The notes beneath the pieces were generated by a model. That model saw nothing but the letters and a program-made list of their open reading frames with translations, had not been told where the DNA came from and ran no database searches. Below are positions 1 through 8,377 of a stretch of 64,000 bases of DNA, piece by piece. Position 1 is the stretch's first letter; each line of letters starts with the position of its first letter. The stretch is from Gallaecimonas kandeliae (GTDB lineage Bacteria; Pseudomonadota; Gammaproteobacteria; Enterobacterales; Gallaecimonadaceae), in NCBI RefSeq assembly GCF_030450055.1, contig NZ_CP118480.1, forward strand, positions 1,391,415 to 1,455,414, written 5' to 3'. A program made the position numbers and the translations under genes.

Positions 1-1
1 G

Positions 2-613
2 GACATACTGGACGTGGGCGGCGGCCAGGGGGAGATGAGCCTGCTGCTGGCCGGCCTTGGCCACCGCCTGGAGCTGGCCGAGCCGTCCGCCGAGATGCTG
101 GCCAAGGCCCGCGAGGCCTTTGCAACTGCCGGTGTCCAGGTGCAGTGCCGCCAGGCCCGGCTCAAGGAGCTTACCGGCCAGTACCCGCTGGTGCTCTTCC
201 ACGCCGTACTGGAGTGGCTGGGGGACCAGCACGGCTCACTGCAACAGGTGATGGACAGGGTGGCACCAGGCGGTCACCTCTCCTTGCTCTTCTACAACCG
301 CCACAGCATCGACTTCAACCACCTCATCCGCGGCAACTACCGTCACCTGGAAAGGGGCAGCTACGGTGGCGGTCACAGCCTGACCCCTCACAGCCCGCTC
401 TGGCCGGAAGACGTCTACGGTTGGCTGGAGGAGGCCGGCTGGACCCTGGAGGCCAAGACCGGCATCCGCTGTTTTTCCGACTATTTCCAGAAAGGGGAGC
501 AGCAGCCGGATCTCGAGACCCGGATCCGCTGGGAGGAATGGGTGGCCAATCGCGAGCCCTATCGCAGCCTGGCCCGCTATATCCACGTCCTGGCCAGGAG
601 GCCGGCTGAATAG
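2..613 (+). CDS. cmoM: tRNA 5-carboxymethoxyuridine methyltransferase CmoM, 5' end outside the window
   Basis: SAM-dependent methyltransferase; CmoM methylates the carboxyl group of cmo5U at tRNA position 34, finishing mcmo5U. The window opens inside the gene: the frame is open from base 2 and begins within motif I (DILDVGGGQGE), so roughly the first 45 residues are missing. Family hallmarks seen are FHAVLEW (motif after the SAM site), GGHLSLLFYN, VYGWLEEAGW, KTGIRCFSDY and the C-terminal EPY-SLARYIH, all as I remember them from E. coli CmoM (formerly SmtA). The stop is at 611-613. The GTG at 14 is internal and not a start. Confidence is high for the family and moderate for orthology. Confidence 0.88.
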   Translation, partial: DILDVGGGQGEMSLLLAGLGHRLELAEPSAEMLAKAREAFATAGVQVQCRQARLKELTGQYPLVLFHAVLEWLGDQHGSLQQVMDRVAPGGHLSLLFYNRHSIDFNHLIRGNYRHLERGSYGGGHSLTPHSPLWPEDVYGWLEEAGWTLEAKTGIRCFSDYFQKGEQQPDLETRIRWEEWVANREPYRSLARYIHVLARRPAE

Positions 614-662
614 AGCCCGGGCTGCGGTTAGATCCCAGGTCCTGGCCAGGAGGCCTGGCTGA
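587..662. repeat. short direct repeat of the cmoM 3' end
   Basis: The last 23 bases before the cmoM stop region (587-609) recur at 639-662 with a single added base, with 29 bases between the copies. It looks like a local duplication of the gene's tail that left a non-coding copy downstream. No function is evident; the copies are themselves partly palindromic (CCTGGCCAGG). Confidence 0.6.
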
Positions 663-751
663 GGCCCTGACCCTTTCCCATGCCAGCTCTTGGCAATAAA
701 GGCAGGCCTGCGGGCCAGTCTGCAGCTTACCTTTTCTCGACGAGAAAGGCC

Positions 752-1513
752 TCAGTGCCAGAGAGGGCCATGGGGACCCTTGCCAAGGGGGGCCCTGGCG
801 GCCCTGGCTATGGCCCCTTGCAGGTATTGGTGGGCCAGTAGCACGGCCATGGCCAGGGGCTTGCCCTTGGCCAACTCCGTGGCAATGGCGGCGGCCAGGG
901 TGCAGCCGGTGCCGTGCAGCTGGCCGTCCGGCTGGCGTCGGGCGGTGAGGCTGGACAGGCGCTTGCCGTCCCAGAGCCAGTCGGTGAGCAGGGCCCCCTG
1001 GCCGTGGCCGCCCTTGAGCAGGAAGGCGCAGGGCAGGGAGGCCTTGAGGCCTTCGAGCAGGGCCTTGGGTTCCAGGCTTTGGGCCAGCAGGGCGCCGGCC
1101 TCTGGCAGGTTTGGGGTCAGCAGGGAACAATGGGGCAGCAGGGCCGCTATGGCTTCCAAGGCCCCCAGGCGCAGGCCGCTGCTGGCCGACAGTACCGGAT
1201 CCAGTACCAGCGGCGCCTGGCCTTGCCAGGCTTCCAATTCGGCTGCCACCGCCTGGGCTATGGCCGGGCTACCCAGCATGCCCACCTTGATGGCCAGGGG
1301 CGGGATGTCGGCCAGCACAGCCCGCAATTGGGCCGCCACCAGGCTGGGGGGCAGTAGCTCCAAGGCCTGCACCCCCTGGCTGCTTTGCACCGTCAAGGCG
1401 GTGGGCAGGGCCATGGCATAGCCGTCCAGGGCCTGGCAGGTCTTGATGTCGGCCTGGATACCGGCGCCGCCGGACGGATCCGAACCGCCGATAAAGAGCA
1501 CGGGATAGCGCAT
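752..1513 (-). CDS. thiD: hydroxymethylpyrimidine (phosphate) kinase ThiD
   Basis: Phosphorylates HMP and HMP-P to HMP-PP for thiamine synthesis; ribokinase-like fold, cytoplasmic. Seen: N-terminal IGGSDPSGGAGIQAD substrate loop, ALTVQ, IKVGMLGS, the VLDPVLSASSG segment, LTPNLPEA, LLKGGHG, and the C-terminal HGTGCTLAAAIA anion-hole/catalytic-base motif. About 253 residues, normal for ThiD (about 266) apart from a short C-terminus. I chose the ATG at 1513 because the family begins MxxPVxLxIGGSD; the longer frame from 1540 adds nine unrelated residues. It stands alone, divergent from the Yip1 gene, so it is probably used in pyrimidine salvage or with thi genes elsewhere. Confidence 0.92.
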   Translation of the reverse strand: MRYPVLFIGGSDPSGGAGIQADIKTCQALDGYAMALPTALTVQSSQGVQALELLPPSLVAAQLRAVLADIPPLAIKVGMLGSPAIAQAVAAELEAWQGQAPLVLDPVLSASSGLRLGALEAIAALLPHCSLLTPNLPEAGALLAQSLEPKALLEGLKASLPCAFLLKGGHGQGALLTDWLWDGKRLSSLTARRQPDGQLHGTGCTLAAAIATELAKGKPLAMAVLLAHQYLQGAIARAARAPLGKGPHGPLWH

Positions 1514-1645
1514 GGCCAGTCCTGCATCTGAAGGAAACAACGCCTAATGGTCGGTCAACTGAGCCCGCCGGGCAAGGCGGATTGCCAGGGCGTGCCAGCC
1601 TTGACACAATCTGGCCATTACTCGTTCAGGTCGCCAAGGAACTGC

Positions 1646-2260
1646 ATGCCTTACCAAGCCCTTCTTTCCCTCTGGGCCCGCCCCAGGGAAACCTACAGAG
1701 CCATCATCCAGCACAGGCCGGGCAACAGTTCTGTTGGCCTTTACGTGCTGGCCTTCTACCTGACCCTGGCCCAGCACCTGCTCAGCAGCCACCACAGCTC
1801 TTTGGCGGTGACCCTACTGGTGCTGGTAGCCCCCCTGGTGGCGACGACGCTGCTCTACCTGCAGGGCTGGATGTTGCGGCTGGTGTGCGGCTGGTTCGAC
1901 GGCCAGGCCCAGGCCCTCGGGATCCGGACCGCCCTGGCCTGGGGCGGCGTCCCCGCCACCCTGGGCATCCTCCTCTGGCTATTGGGTTACCTGCTCTACG
2001 GCGATGCCATGCTCTGGGAAGAAAGCGGCCAGCTGCCGAAACAGGGGGGCGTGCTGGTCGTCAGCCTGGTGGGGCTGGTACTGACCTGCTATTCGGTGAT
2101 CACCACCTGCCAGATGCTGGCCGAGGCCAACGGCTTCAGCGCCTGGCGCGCCCTGGCCTCGGTACTGCTGACCCTGATGCTGGCCACGATGCTGGCGTTG
2201 GCTGTAGCCATCCCCTTGATATTGCTGGTATTGGGGCCTGATATCCTGGCCCTGCAGTGA
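1646..2260 (+). CDS. Yip1-family inner membrane protein
   Basis: A 204-residue integral membrane protein with about five hydrophobic segments and the bacterial Yip1-domain layout: a short cytoplasmic N-terminus (LLSLWARPRETYRAI), then paired helices, with a W-G-G-V-P-A turn near the middle. The ATG at 1646 follows an AAGGA Shine-Dalgarno by 5-6 bases and gives the typical N-terminus; longer in-frame starts add hydrophilic residues with no RBS. Yip1 proteins are linked to membrane trafficking in eukaryotes, but the bacterial role is unknown. It is upstream of the aminopeptidase gene with a 99-bp gap. Confidence 0.75.
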   Translation: MPYQALLSLWARPRETYRAIIQHRPGNSSVGLYVLAFYLTLAQHLLSSHHSSLAVTLLVLVAPLVATTLLYLQGWMLRLVCGWFDGQAQALGIRTALAWGGVPATLGILLWLLGYLLYGDAMLWEESGQLPKQGGVLVVSLVGLVLTCYSVITTCQMLAEANGFSAWRALASVLLTLMLATMLALAVAIPLILLVLGPDILALQ

Positions 2261-2359
2261 GTTCGTCGTCCCTGGGCGGCAATTGGTCGTAGCCGCTTGG
2301 GCGCCAGCGCCTCCAGTGTTAACGTCTCTGTAACTTAAATCACGGAAGAAAGATACCTT

Positions 2360-4981
2360 ATGCGTAAACTCGTCCTCAGTACCCTGACCCTGGCCCTGCT
2401 GGGCTGCCAGGACACCGAAAACACCCAGGTGCAACAGGCCACGCCTGCGCCTGCCGTGGCGGCGGCCGAGCAGGTGCCAATCGCCCAGTTGCCCGATTGG
2501 GAGGCGCCCAGCCATTACAGCCTGACCCTCTGGGTGAACCCGGACCAGCAGAGCTTCAAGGGAGAGGGTGAGATCGCCATGACCCTGTCCAAGGCCAGCG
2601 ATCATCTCTGGATGCACGCCAAGGACATGAGCCAGCTGCAGATCCAGGCCCAGACCCAGGACGGCGAGCTGCTGGATGCCAAGGTCGAGACCAAGGATGA
2701 CAGCGGCGTCATTAAGGTCAGTTTTGCCAAAGTTCTGGAGCCCCAGAAGCTGACCCTCAAGGTCACCTACCAGGCGCCCTACAACCAGTCCCTGGAGGGG
2801 CTTTACAAGGTCAGCGAAGGGGGCCGCAACTACGCCTTCACCCAGTTCGAGTCCATCGACGCCCGCCGCGCCTTCCCCGGGTTTGACGAACCGCGCTTCA
2901 AGGTGCCCTTCGACATCACCCTGGCCATTCCCAAGGGCATGAAGGCGGTCGCCAATACCCCTGAGGTCAGCCGCAAGGAAGAGGGCGACTGGACCTACAT
3001 CCAATACGCCACCACCAAGCCCCTGCCCAGCTACCTGCTCGCCTTCGCCGTGGGGGATCTCGACATCGTCGATTGGCAGCCCATGCCCAAGACGGCCCTG
3101 CGCGACCATGCGGTACCCCTGCGCGGCGTGGCCGTGCACGGCAAGGGCGAGAAGCTCAAATACGCCCTGGAGCACAGCGCCGGTATAGTCCAGACCCTGG
3201 AGGACTACTTCGGTATCCCCTATCCCTACAAGAAGCTGGACATCATAGCGGTGCCCGACTTCGCCGCCGGCGCCATGGAAAACCCCGGCGCCATCACCTA
3301 TCGCGAACAGCTGCTGCTGATGGACGAGGATGCCCCCTTCTGGCAGAAGCGCTCCTACGCCTCAGTGCATGCCCACGAACTGGCCCACCAATGGTTTGGC
3401 GATCTGGTGACCATGCCCTGGTGGACCGATATCTGGTTGAACGAAGCCTTCGCCACCTGGGCCGGCAACAAGGCCGCCGCCACATGGGCGCCGGACTGGG
3501 GTTATGACCTTGGCATAGCCCAAGGCGCCCAGCGGGCCATGAGCGCTGACTCCCTGGTCAACATGCGTGAAATTCGCCAGCCCATCCTCAGCAATGCCGA
3601 CATCTCCAACGCCTTCGACGGTATCACCTACCAGAAGGGCGGCGCCGTGCTGAAGATGTTCGAATACTTCGTCGGGCCCAAGACCTTCCAGAAAGGGGTG
3701 CACCAGCACCTGGTTGACCACGCCTGGGGCAACGCCACCGCCGAGGACTTCGTCGGTGCCATCGCCAAGGCGGCCAATAACCCGGCCATCAACCATGCCT
3801 TCATGACCTTCCTGACCCAGACAGGGGTACCTAAGGTGGCAGTGGAAACCCACTGCGAGGACGGCAAGGCAAGCCTGCACCTGACCCAGAGCCGCTACCT
3901 GCCGCTGGGCTCCAAGGGCGATCCTAACCGCACCTGGGACGTGCCTTTCTGCTTCAGCGCCGACGGCCAGCGCCATTGCCAGCTGCTGACCGAGAAGGAA
4001 ACCGACATTCCCCTGGCCCATTGTCCCAAGACCCTGCTGCCCAACGCCGACGGCACCGGCTACTATCGTTTCAGCGTCAGCGATTGGCAGCCGCTGGTGG
4101 CTGCGTTGCCGACCTTGCCCAAGGGCGAGGCCCTGGCGGTGCTGGACAGCTTCAATGCCGCCCTGGCCGACGGCTCTTTGAGCGTGGATGACTACCTGGC
4201 CCAGATGCCGACCATTGCCCAACTCAAGGACCGCGAACTGGCCACGGCTCCCATGGACCAGTTGACCTTCATCCTCGAGCACCAGAGCCAGGATAAGGAC
4301 GCCCGCCGCGCCCAGTACCAGGCCTGGTATGGCCCGCGCCTGGCCACCCTGGGGCTCGCCACCCGAGCTGCTGAGTCCAAGGATGACACCCTGCTGCGTA
4401 ACTCCCTGGTCTATTTCCTGGCCGAAACCGCCAAGGCCCCACTACTGCGGGCCCAGTTGGGCGAGGCCGCCAAGGCCTACATGGCCGGCAAGCCGAGCGG
4501 CATCAGCCCGGATCTGACCGGCCTTGCCTTGGACGTCTGGGTTCAGGACACAGGCCGCCCCGCTTTCGAGGCCCTCAAGGCGCAGCTGGCCGCCAGCGAA
4601 GACTCAGTGGTGCGCCAGCGGGCGGTGCAGGCCCTGGCCAGCACCGAGGAGCCCCAGCTCTCCAAAGAAGTGCTGGACATGGCCCTGACCGGGCCGCTGC
4701 GGGTCAACGAGCGCTTCATGATCATGGGCGACCAGGCCTATAGCGACAGGACCCGCGCCGCCACCTACGACTGGTTCAAGGCCAACCGCCAGGCGGTGGA
4801 GGCCATGTGGCCAGCTGCCCATCGCAAGCGCATCGTCTCCGCCTTCAGCGGCTTCTGCTCTGACGAGATGGCCAAGGACCTTGCCGACTACTTCGGTAAG
4901 CTCAACTACGAAGGTGGTGAGCGCAACCTCAAGGGGGCAGTGGAGAGCATCGAGCTCTGCAGCGCCCGCGCCAAGGGCTGA
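2360..4981 (+). CDS. M1-family zinc aminopeptidase, predicted lipoprotein
   Basis: Gluzincin aminopeptidase of 873 residues. The N-terminus is a lipoprotein signal with lipobox LLGC at residues 13-16, so it is probably anchored in the outer membrane facing the periplasm. Catalytic signatures are intact: the exopeptidase motif GAMEN at 304-308, zinc motif HELAH at 339-343, and the third zinc ligand E362 in LNEAF, giving HExxH-x18-E. A TYQKG segment matches the transition-state tyrosine region. The C-terminal half is the helical ERAP1-like domain. This is an ERAP/Shewanella-type secreted M1 enzyme rather than cytosolic PepN. RBS is GGAAGAAAG at 2343-2351. It is followed by a strong terminator. 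Confidence 0.9.
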   Translation: MRKLVLSTLTLALLGCQDTENTQVQQATPAPAVAAAEQVPIAQLPDWEAPSHYSLTLWVNPDQQSFKGEGEIAMTLSKASDHLWMHAKDMSQLQIQAQTQDGELLDAKVETKDDSGVIKVSFAKVLEPQKLTLKVTYQAPYNQSLEGLYKVSEGGRNYAFTQFESIDARRAFPGFDEPRFKVPFDITLAIPKGMKAVANTPEVSRKEEGDWTYIQYATTKPLPSYLLAFAVGDLDIVDWQPMPKTALRDHAVPLRGVAVHGKGEKLKYALEHSAGIVQTLEDYFGIPYPYKKLDIIAVPDFAAGAMENPGAITYREQLLLMDEDAPFWQKRSYASVHAHELAHQWFGDLVTMPWWTDIWLNEAFATWAGNKAAATWAPDWGYDLGIAQGAQRAMSADSLVNMREIRQPILSNADISNAFDGITYQKGGAVLKMFEYFVGPKTFQKGVHQHLVDHAWGNATAEDFVGAIAKAANNPAINHAFMTFLTQTGVPKVAVETHCEDGKASLHLTQSRYLPLGSKGDPNRTWDVPFCFSADGQRHCQLLTEKETDIPLAHCPKTLLPNADGTGYYRFSVSDWQPLVAALPTLPKGEALAVLDSFNAALADGSLSVDDYLAQMPTIAQLKDRELATAPMDQLTFILEHQSQDKDARRAQYQAWYGPRLATLGLATRAAESKDDTLLRNSLVYFLAETAKAPLLRAQLGEAAKAYMAGKPSGISPDLTGLALDVWVQDTGRPAFEALKAQLAASEDSVVRQRAVQALASTEEPQLSKEVLDMALTGPLRVNERFMIMGDQAYSDRTRAATYDWFKANRQAVEAMWPAAHRKRIVSAFSGFCSDEMAKDLADYFGKLNYEGGERNLKGAVESIELCSARAKG

Positions 4982-4993
4982 AGCCCGCCATGG

Positions 4994-5020
4994 AAAAAGC
5001 CCCCGACAGGGGGCTTTTTT
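4994..5020 (+). terminator. intrinsic terminator after the M1 aminopeptidase
   Basis: A GC-rich stem AAGCCCCC / GGGGGCTT with a short GACA loop is followed directly by six T, 13 bases past the stop codon. Confidence 0.9.
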
Positions 5021-5159
5021 GTGGGCCCTTGTCGCCAAGATGTCACCTCAGCTTCATCAAAGTGCATAGAATCCCAAAGTTTTTGCCTATTTATTGCCCA
5101 TCCGCGGCCCCCTGCCTATCTTCATAACTGGTCTGTACAGTCTCATCGGGGAAACCGCC

Positions 5160-6431
5160 ATGCTTTACCAACTGCACGCCCATGCCTTGCAAGCCTTCCA
5201 GCCCTGGCACCTCTGGGCCCAGGCCCTGCGTAAGCAACTGACCCTGCCCTGGAGCCCCGTGCCTTACACCCAGAGCGGCCGCACCTTGCTGGCGGCGGTG
5301 GAGCTGTTCGAGCGCTGCACCAACAACTATGAAAAGCCCGAGTTCGGCCTCTGCGCCACCCAGATAGAGGGACGCACCGTCATGGTGCGCGAGCAGGTGG
5401 TGGCCACCAAGCCCTTCTGTGAGCTCAAGCACTTCCGCCGTTTCACCCAGCGCCAGGATCCCAAGGTGCTGCTGGTGGCACCTCTTTCGGGCCACTACGC
5501 CACCCTGCTGCGCGGCACCGTGGCGCACTTCCTGCCGGACCACGAGGTCTATATCACCGACTGGGTCAACGCCCGCGATGTACCGCTCTCGGAAGGGGAG
5601 TTCAGCTTCGACGACTATGTGACCTACGTCATGGAGTTCATCGAGCAGCTGGGCCCGGACGTGCACGTGGTGGCGGTCTGCCAGCCCAGCGTGCCTGTGC
5701 TGGTGGCCTGTGCCCGCTTGGCGATGATCCAGTCCCGCCACCAGCCTTTGACCTTGACCCTGATGGGGGGGCCCGTGGACACCCGCATCAACCCCACCGA
5801 GATGAACGACTACGCCTCGGACCGGGATCTGGAATGGTTCGAGGACAACGTCGTCTGCACCGTGCCTGACGGCTTTGCCGGCACAGGGCAGCGGGTCTAC
5901 CCCGGCTTTATCCAGCTGTCCGGCTTCATGATGATGAACCCGGATCTGCACATCCGTAAGCATTTCAAGTTCTATGAAGATCTCATCAAGGGCGACGGCG
6001 ACAGCGCCGAGGCGCACCGGGACTTTTACAACGAGTACCTGGCGGTGATGGATCTGCCGGCGGCCTTCTACCTGGATACGGTGCACAAGGTCTTCATCGA
6101 ACACCTGCTGCCCAGGGGCAAGATGAGCTACCGCGGTGAACCCGTGGATCTGGGGGCCATCAGCCAGACGGCGCTGATGACCATCGAAGGGGAGTTCGAC
6201 GACATCACCGGCATGGGCCAGACCCAGGCCGCCCAAAAGCTCTGCAGCGGCATAGCCCCTTCCCGCAAGCTCCACTATGTCCAGCAGGGGGTTGGGCACT
6301 ACGGCATCTTTAACGGCAGACGCTTCCGGGAAGAGGTGGGCCCCCGCATCAAGGCCTTCATCCGCGAGAAAGGACAAAGGCCGGCACCCAAGGCTGCCGC
6401 CAAGCCCAGGAGCCGTCCCCCCAGCCCCTGA
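5160..6431 (+). CDS. phaZ: intracellular polyhydroxyalkanoate depolymerase PhaZ
   Basis: Degrades native intracellular PHA granules to hydroxyacids, mobilising stored carbon. From the ATG at 5160 the protein is 423 residues. It has the PHB_depo_C-type alpha/beta hydrolase arrangement: LLVAPLSGHYATLLRGTV near 104-121, YITDWVNARDVPL, and VVAVCQPSVPVL with Cys174, equivalent in my reading to the catalytic cysteine of Ralstonia PhaZ1. The VEGEFDDI-like segment (TIEGEFDDITG) and VGHYGIFNG supply the Asp and His of the triad. The in-frame ATG at 5094 would add 22 residues not typical of the family. No phaC or phasin gene is nearby. The C-terminal tail is Pro/Arg/Lys-rich. Confidence 0.88.
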   Translation: MLYQLHAHALQAFQPWHLWAQALRKQLTLPWSPVPYTQSGRTLLAAVELFERCTNNYEKPEFGLCATQIEGRTVMVREQVVATKPFCELKHFRRFTQRQDPKVLLVAPLSGHYATLLRGTVAHFLPDHEVYITDWVNARDVPLSEGEFSFDDYVTYVMEFIEQLGPDVHVVAVCQPSVPVLVACARLAMIQSRHQPLTLTLMGGPVDTRINPTEMNDYASDRDLEWFEDNVVCTVPDGFAGTGQRVYPGFIQLSGFMMMNPDLHIRKHFKFYEDLIKGDGDSAEAHRDFYNEYLAVMDLPAAFYLDTVHKVFIEHLLPRGKMSYRGEPVDLGAISQTALMTIEGEFDDITGMGQTQAAQKLCSGIAPSRKLHYVQQGVGHYGIFNGRRFREEVGPRIKAFIREKGQRPAPKAAAKPRSRPPSP

Positions 6432-6626
6432 GCCCTCTCGGTGGCCTCCTTGGGCAGTGACTGAACGGCAGCACTTGATCGGGCGCAAGGCCTTTGGGCA
6501 CCTTTTCAGGTATCCTTCTCCTTGCGCCTTGGTGACAAGGCTGCTTTAACAACGATAACCATGTTGATCAGTCGCTTGGATTGCTCCGGTGCCGTCGGTC
6601 GGTGGCAGCTTTGAGGTGGGGACGCT

Positions 6627-7889
6627 ATGACAAGAAAGATAAAGGTGCTGCCCAGCCAGCTCTGTGTGGGACTCTTCGTGGATCTCTCATTGAGGTGGGT
6701 ACAGCACCCTTTCCTGTTCAGCCGCTTCAAGATCCGCAACGATGAACAACTGACCCTGATCCAGAGCCTGGGCTTGGAGGATGTCATTGTCTGGCTTGAC
6801 AAGTCCGATGCCCTGCCGCTGCCGCTGGTAAAGGCGGCGCCTGAGCCCGAGCCTCAACCGGCACTGGTACAGGAGCGGGACGAGGCCTTCCTCAAGAAGC
6901 AGGAAAAGATAGAGCGCCAGCGGGCCTACATGCGTGGCCTGAACAAGGCCACCCAGGATTTCCAGCGTACCGTTGCCAACGTCAAGGCGGTGATGCAGGA
7001 CATGCAGCGCCGGCCGCTGGCGGCCTTGGAGGATGCCAGTCAGGTGGTGGAGGAGATCACCGACACCATCACCGACCAGAGCAACATACTGCTGCACCTG
7101 ATGAACGAACCCAAAGGGGACGACGGCTTCTACTGCCACAGCCTCAACGTGGCTGTGTTGTCCATGCTGGTGGCCAAGACGGCGGGCATGCCGAGGGAAG
7201 AGATCCGCCAGGCCGGCCTTGGCGGCATCTTCCACGACCTTGGCAAGCTGCGGATCCCCAGCCAGATACTGCGCAAGACAGATGCCCTGAGCGAGGCCGA
7301 AAACAACTTCCTCAAGATGCACCCCCAGTACGGGGTGGAGCTGGCCAGCCGCCACGGGGATTTCCCGCCGCGGGTATTGAACGTCATAGCCCAGCACCAC
7401 GAAATGCTGGACGGCTCAGGCTATCCCAAGGGGCTGACTCAGGGGGGGATAGACAAGCTGGCCCAACTGGTGGCGGTGGCCAACGAATACGACAACCTCT
7501 GCCATGGCCGCCGTGACAAGCACCCCATGCCGCCCCATGCAGTGCTGTCGCACCTGTTCCGCCACGGCAAGGAGCTGTTCAACCAGGAACTGGTCCAGCA
7601 TTTCATCCGGGTTTTGGGGGTCTATCCGCCTGGCACCGTGGTGCAGCTCAGCAACGACCAGTACGGCCTGGTGATGACGGTCAATGCCAGCCGGCTGTTA
7701 AGCCCGGCGGTACTGGTCTACGACCCTGCCATACCCCGCGACCAGGCGGCCATCATCGATCTGGAAGAAGAGGGGCTGACGGTCAGCCGAACGGTGCGCA
7801 TTGCGGCGTTGCCGACCGCCGTATTCGACTACCTCAAGCCCCGTAGCGACATCAGTTACTTCATGGAACTGGGCAAGCGCAGCGCCTGA
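6627..7889 (+). CDS. HD-GYP domain c-di-GMP phosphodiesterase with N-terminal DUF3391
   Basis: A 420-residue two-domain regulator. Residues 1 to about 125 form the DUF3391 module (KIKVLPSQLCVGLFV; a KFxI-like FSRFKIRN stretch) that often precedes HD-GYP. Residues about 150-340 are the HD-GYP domain: H171, the metal-binding H203-D204 in IFHDLGKLRIP, and HHEMLDGSGYP at 257-267, which is the full GYP signature with the expected catalytic residues. It likely hydrolyses c-di-GMP to GMP in the cytoplasm and controls motility or biofilm. No receiver domain is present. It is convergent with the small lipoprotein gene 3 bp downstream. Confidence 0.92.
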   Translation: MTRKIKVLPSQLCVGLFVDLSLRWVQHPFLFSRFKIRNDEQLTLIQSLGLEDVIVWLDKSDALPLPLVKAAPEPEPQPALVQERDEAFLKKQEKIERQRAYMRGLNKATQDFQRTVANVKAVMQDMQRRPLAALEDASQVVEEITDTITDQSNILLHLMNEPKGDDGFYCHSLNVAVLSMLVAKTAGMPREEIRQAGLGGIFHDLGKLRIPSQILRKTDALSEAENNFLKMHPQYGVELASRHGDFPPRVLNVIAQHHEMLDGSGYPKGLTQGGIDKLAQLVAVANEYDNLCHGRRDKHPMPPHAVLSHLFRHGKELFNQELVQHFIRVLGVYPPGTVVQLSNDQYGLVMTVNASRLLSPAVLVYDPAIPRDQAAIIDLEEEGLTVSRTVRIAALPTAVFDYLKPRSDISYFMELGKRSA

Positions 7890-7892
7890 GCC

Positions 7893-8168
7893 TTATTGCC
7901 CCTGGCGGGACTGCTGTATGTAATAGCGGGCCCGCTTGGCTTTCTCGATGCAGCTGTCGTAACGCTCTATGGACTGCTGGCCCTTGGCCAGGGACAGAAG
8001 CCCCAGCGCCTTGGTATAGCTGACGGTGCCGGCAAAGCCGTCGGCCTTGGCCAGATCCAGGGCCTTCCAGGCGGCATCCAGCTCGGCAGCACAGGTGGTG
8101 CGGCCGTCCTGGGTGGCGGCGCAGCCGGCCAAAAGCAAGGGCAATAACAACAACAGTTTCTTTTTCAT
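7893..8168 (-). CDS. small hypothetical lipoprotein
   Basis: 91 residues. The signal peptide MKKKLLLLLPLLLAGC ends in lipobox LAGC. The mature part is a short, probably helical region with two cysteines (TTCAAEL and DSCIEKA) about 45 residues apart that could pair in the periplasm. It resembles the small, helical, TPR-like lipoproteins common in Alteromonadales, but I cannot name the family. Start ATG at 8168 has a GGAGAAACACC leader. It converges on the HD-GYP gene with only 3 bp between the stops and no terminator of its own in that gap. Confidence 0.7.
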   Translation of the reverse strand: MKKKLLLLLPLLLAGCAATQDGRTTCAAELDAAWKALDLAKADGFAGTVSYTKALGLLSLAKGQQSIERYDSCIEKAKRARYYIQQSRQGQ

Positions 8169-8303
8169 GGTGTTTCTCCTGAAGACGCATCCACTCTAGC
8201 ATCCCGGCCGGCGGTGGCCCAGCAGCAGGGTGGGGCCATTTAGCTCCATGTCAGTTCCTTGGACTAGGCTTTCGGATAAGACCTTGTAAGCCAATACAAA
8301 ACC

Positions 8304-8326
8304 GGATAGCGTTTGCTATCCTTTTT
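8304..8326 (+). terminator. terminator-like hairpin in the leader of the downstream lipoprotein gene
   Basis: GGATAGC / GCTATCC with a GTTT loop and five T, 52 bases before the ATG at 8378. The flanking genes diverge from here, so no transcript is expected to end at this place. It could be an attenuator in the lipoprotein gene's leader or a leftover terminator. Confidence 0.6.
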
Positions 8327-8377
8327 GTTAATAAAATGAAATACCTTGTTTGTCTGCCGCAACTGAGAATAAGCACA

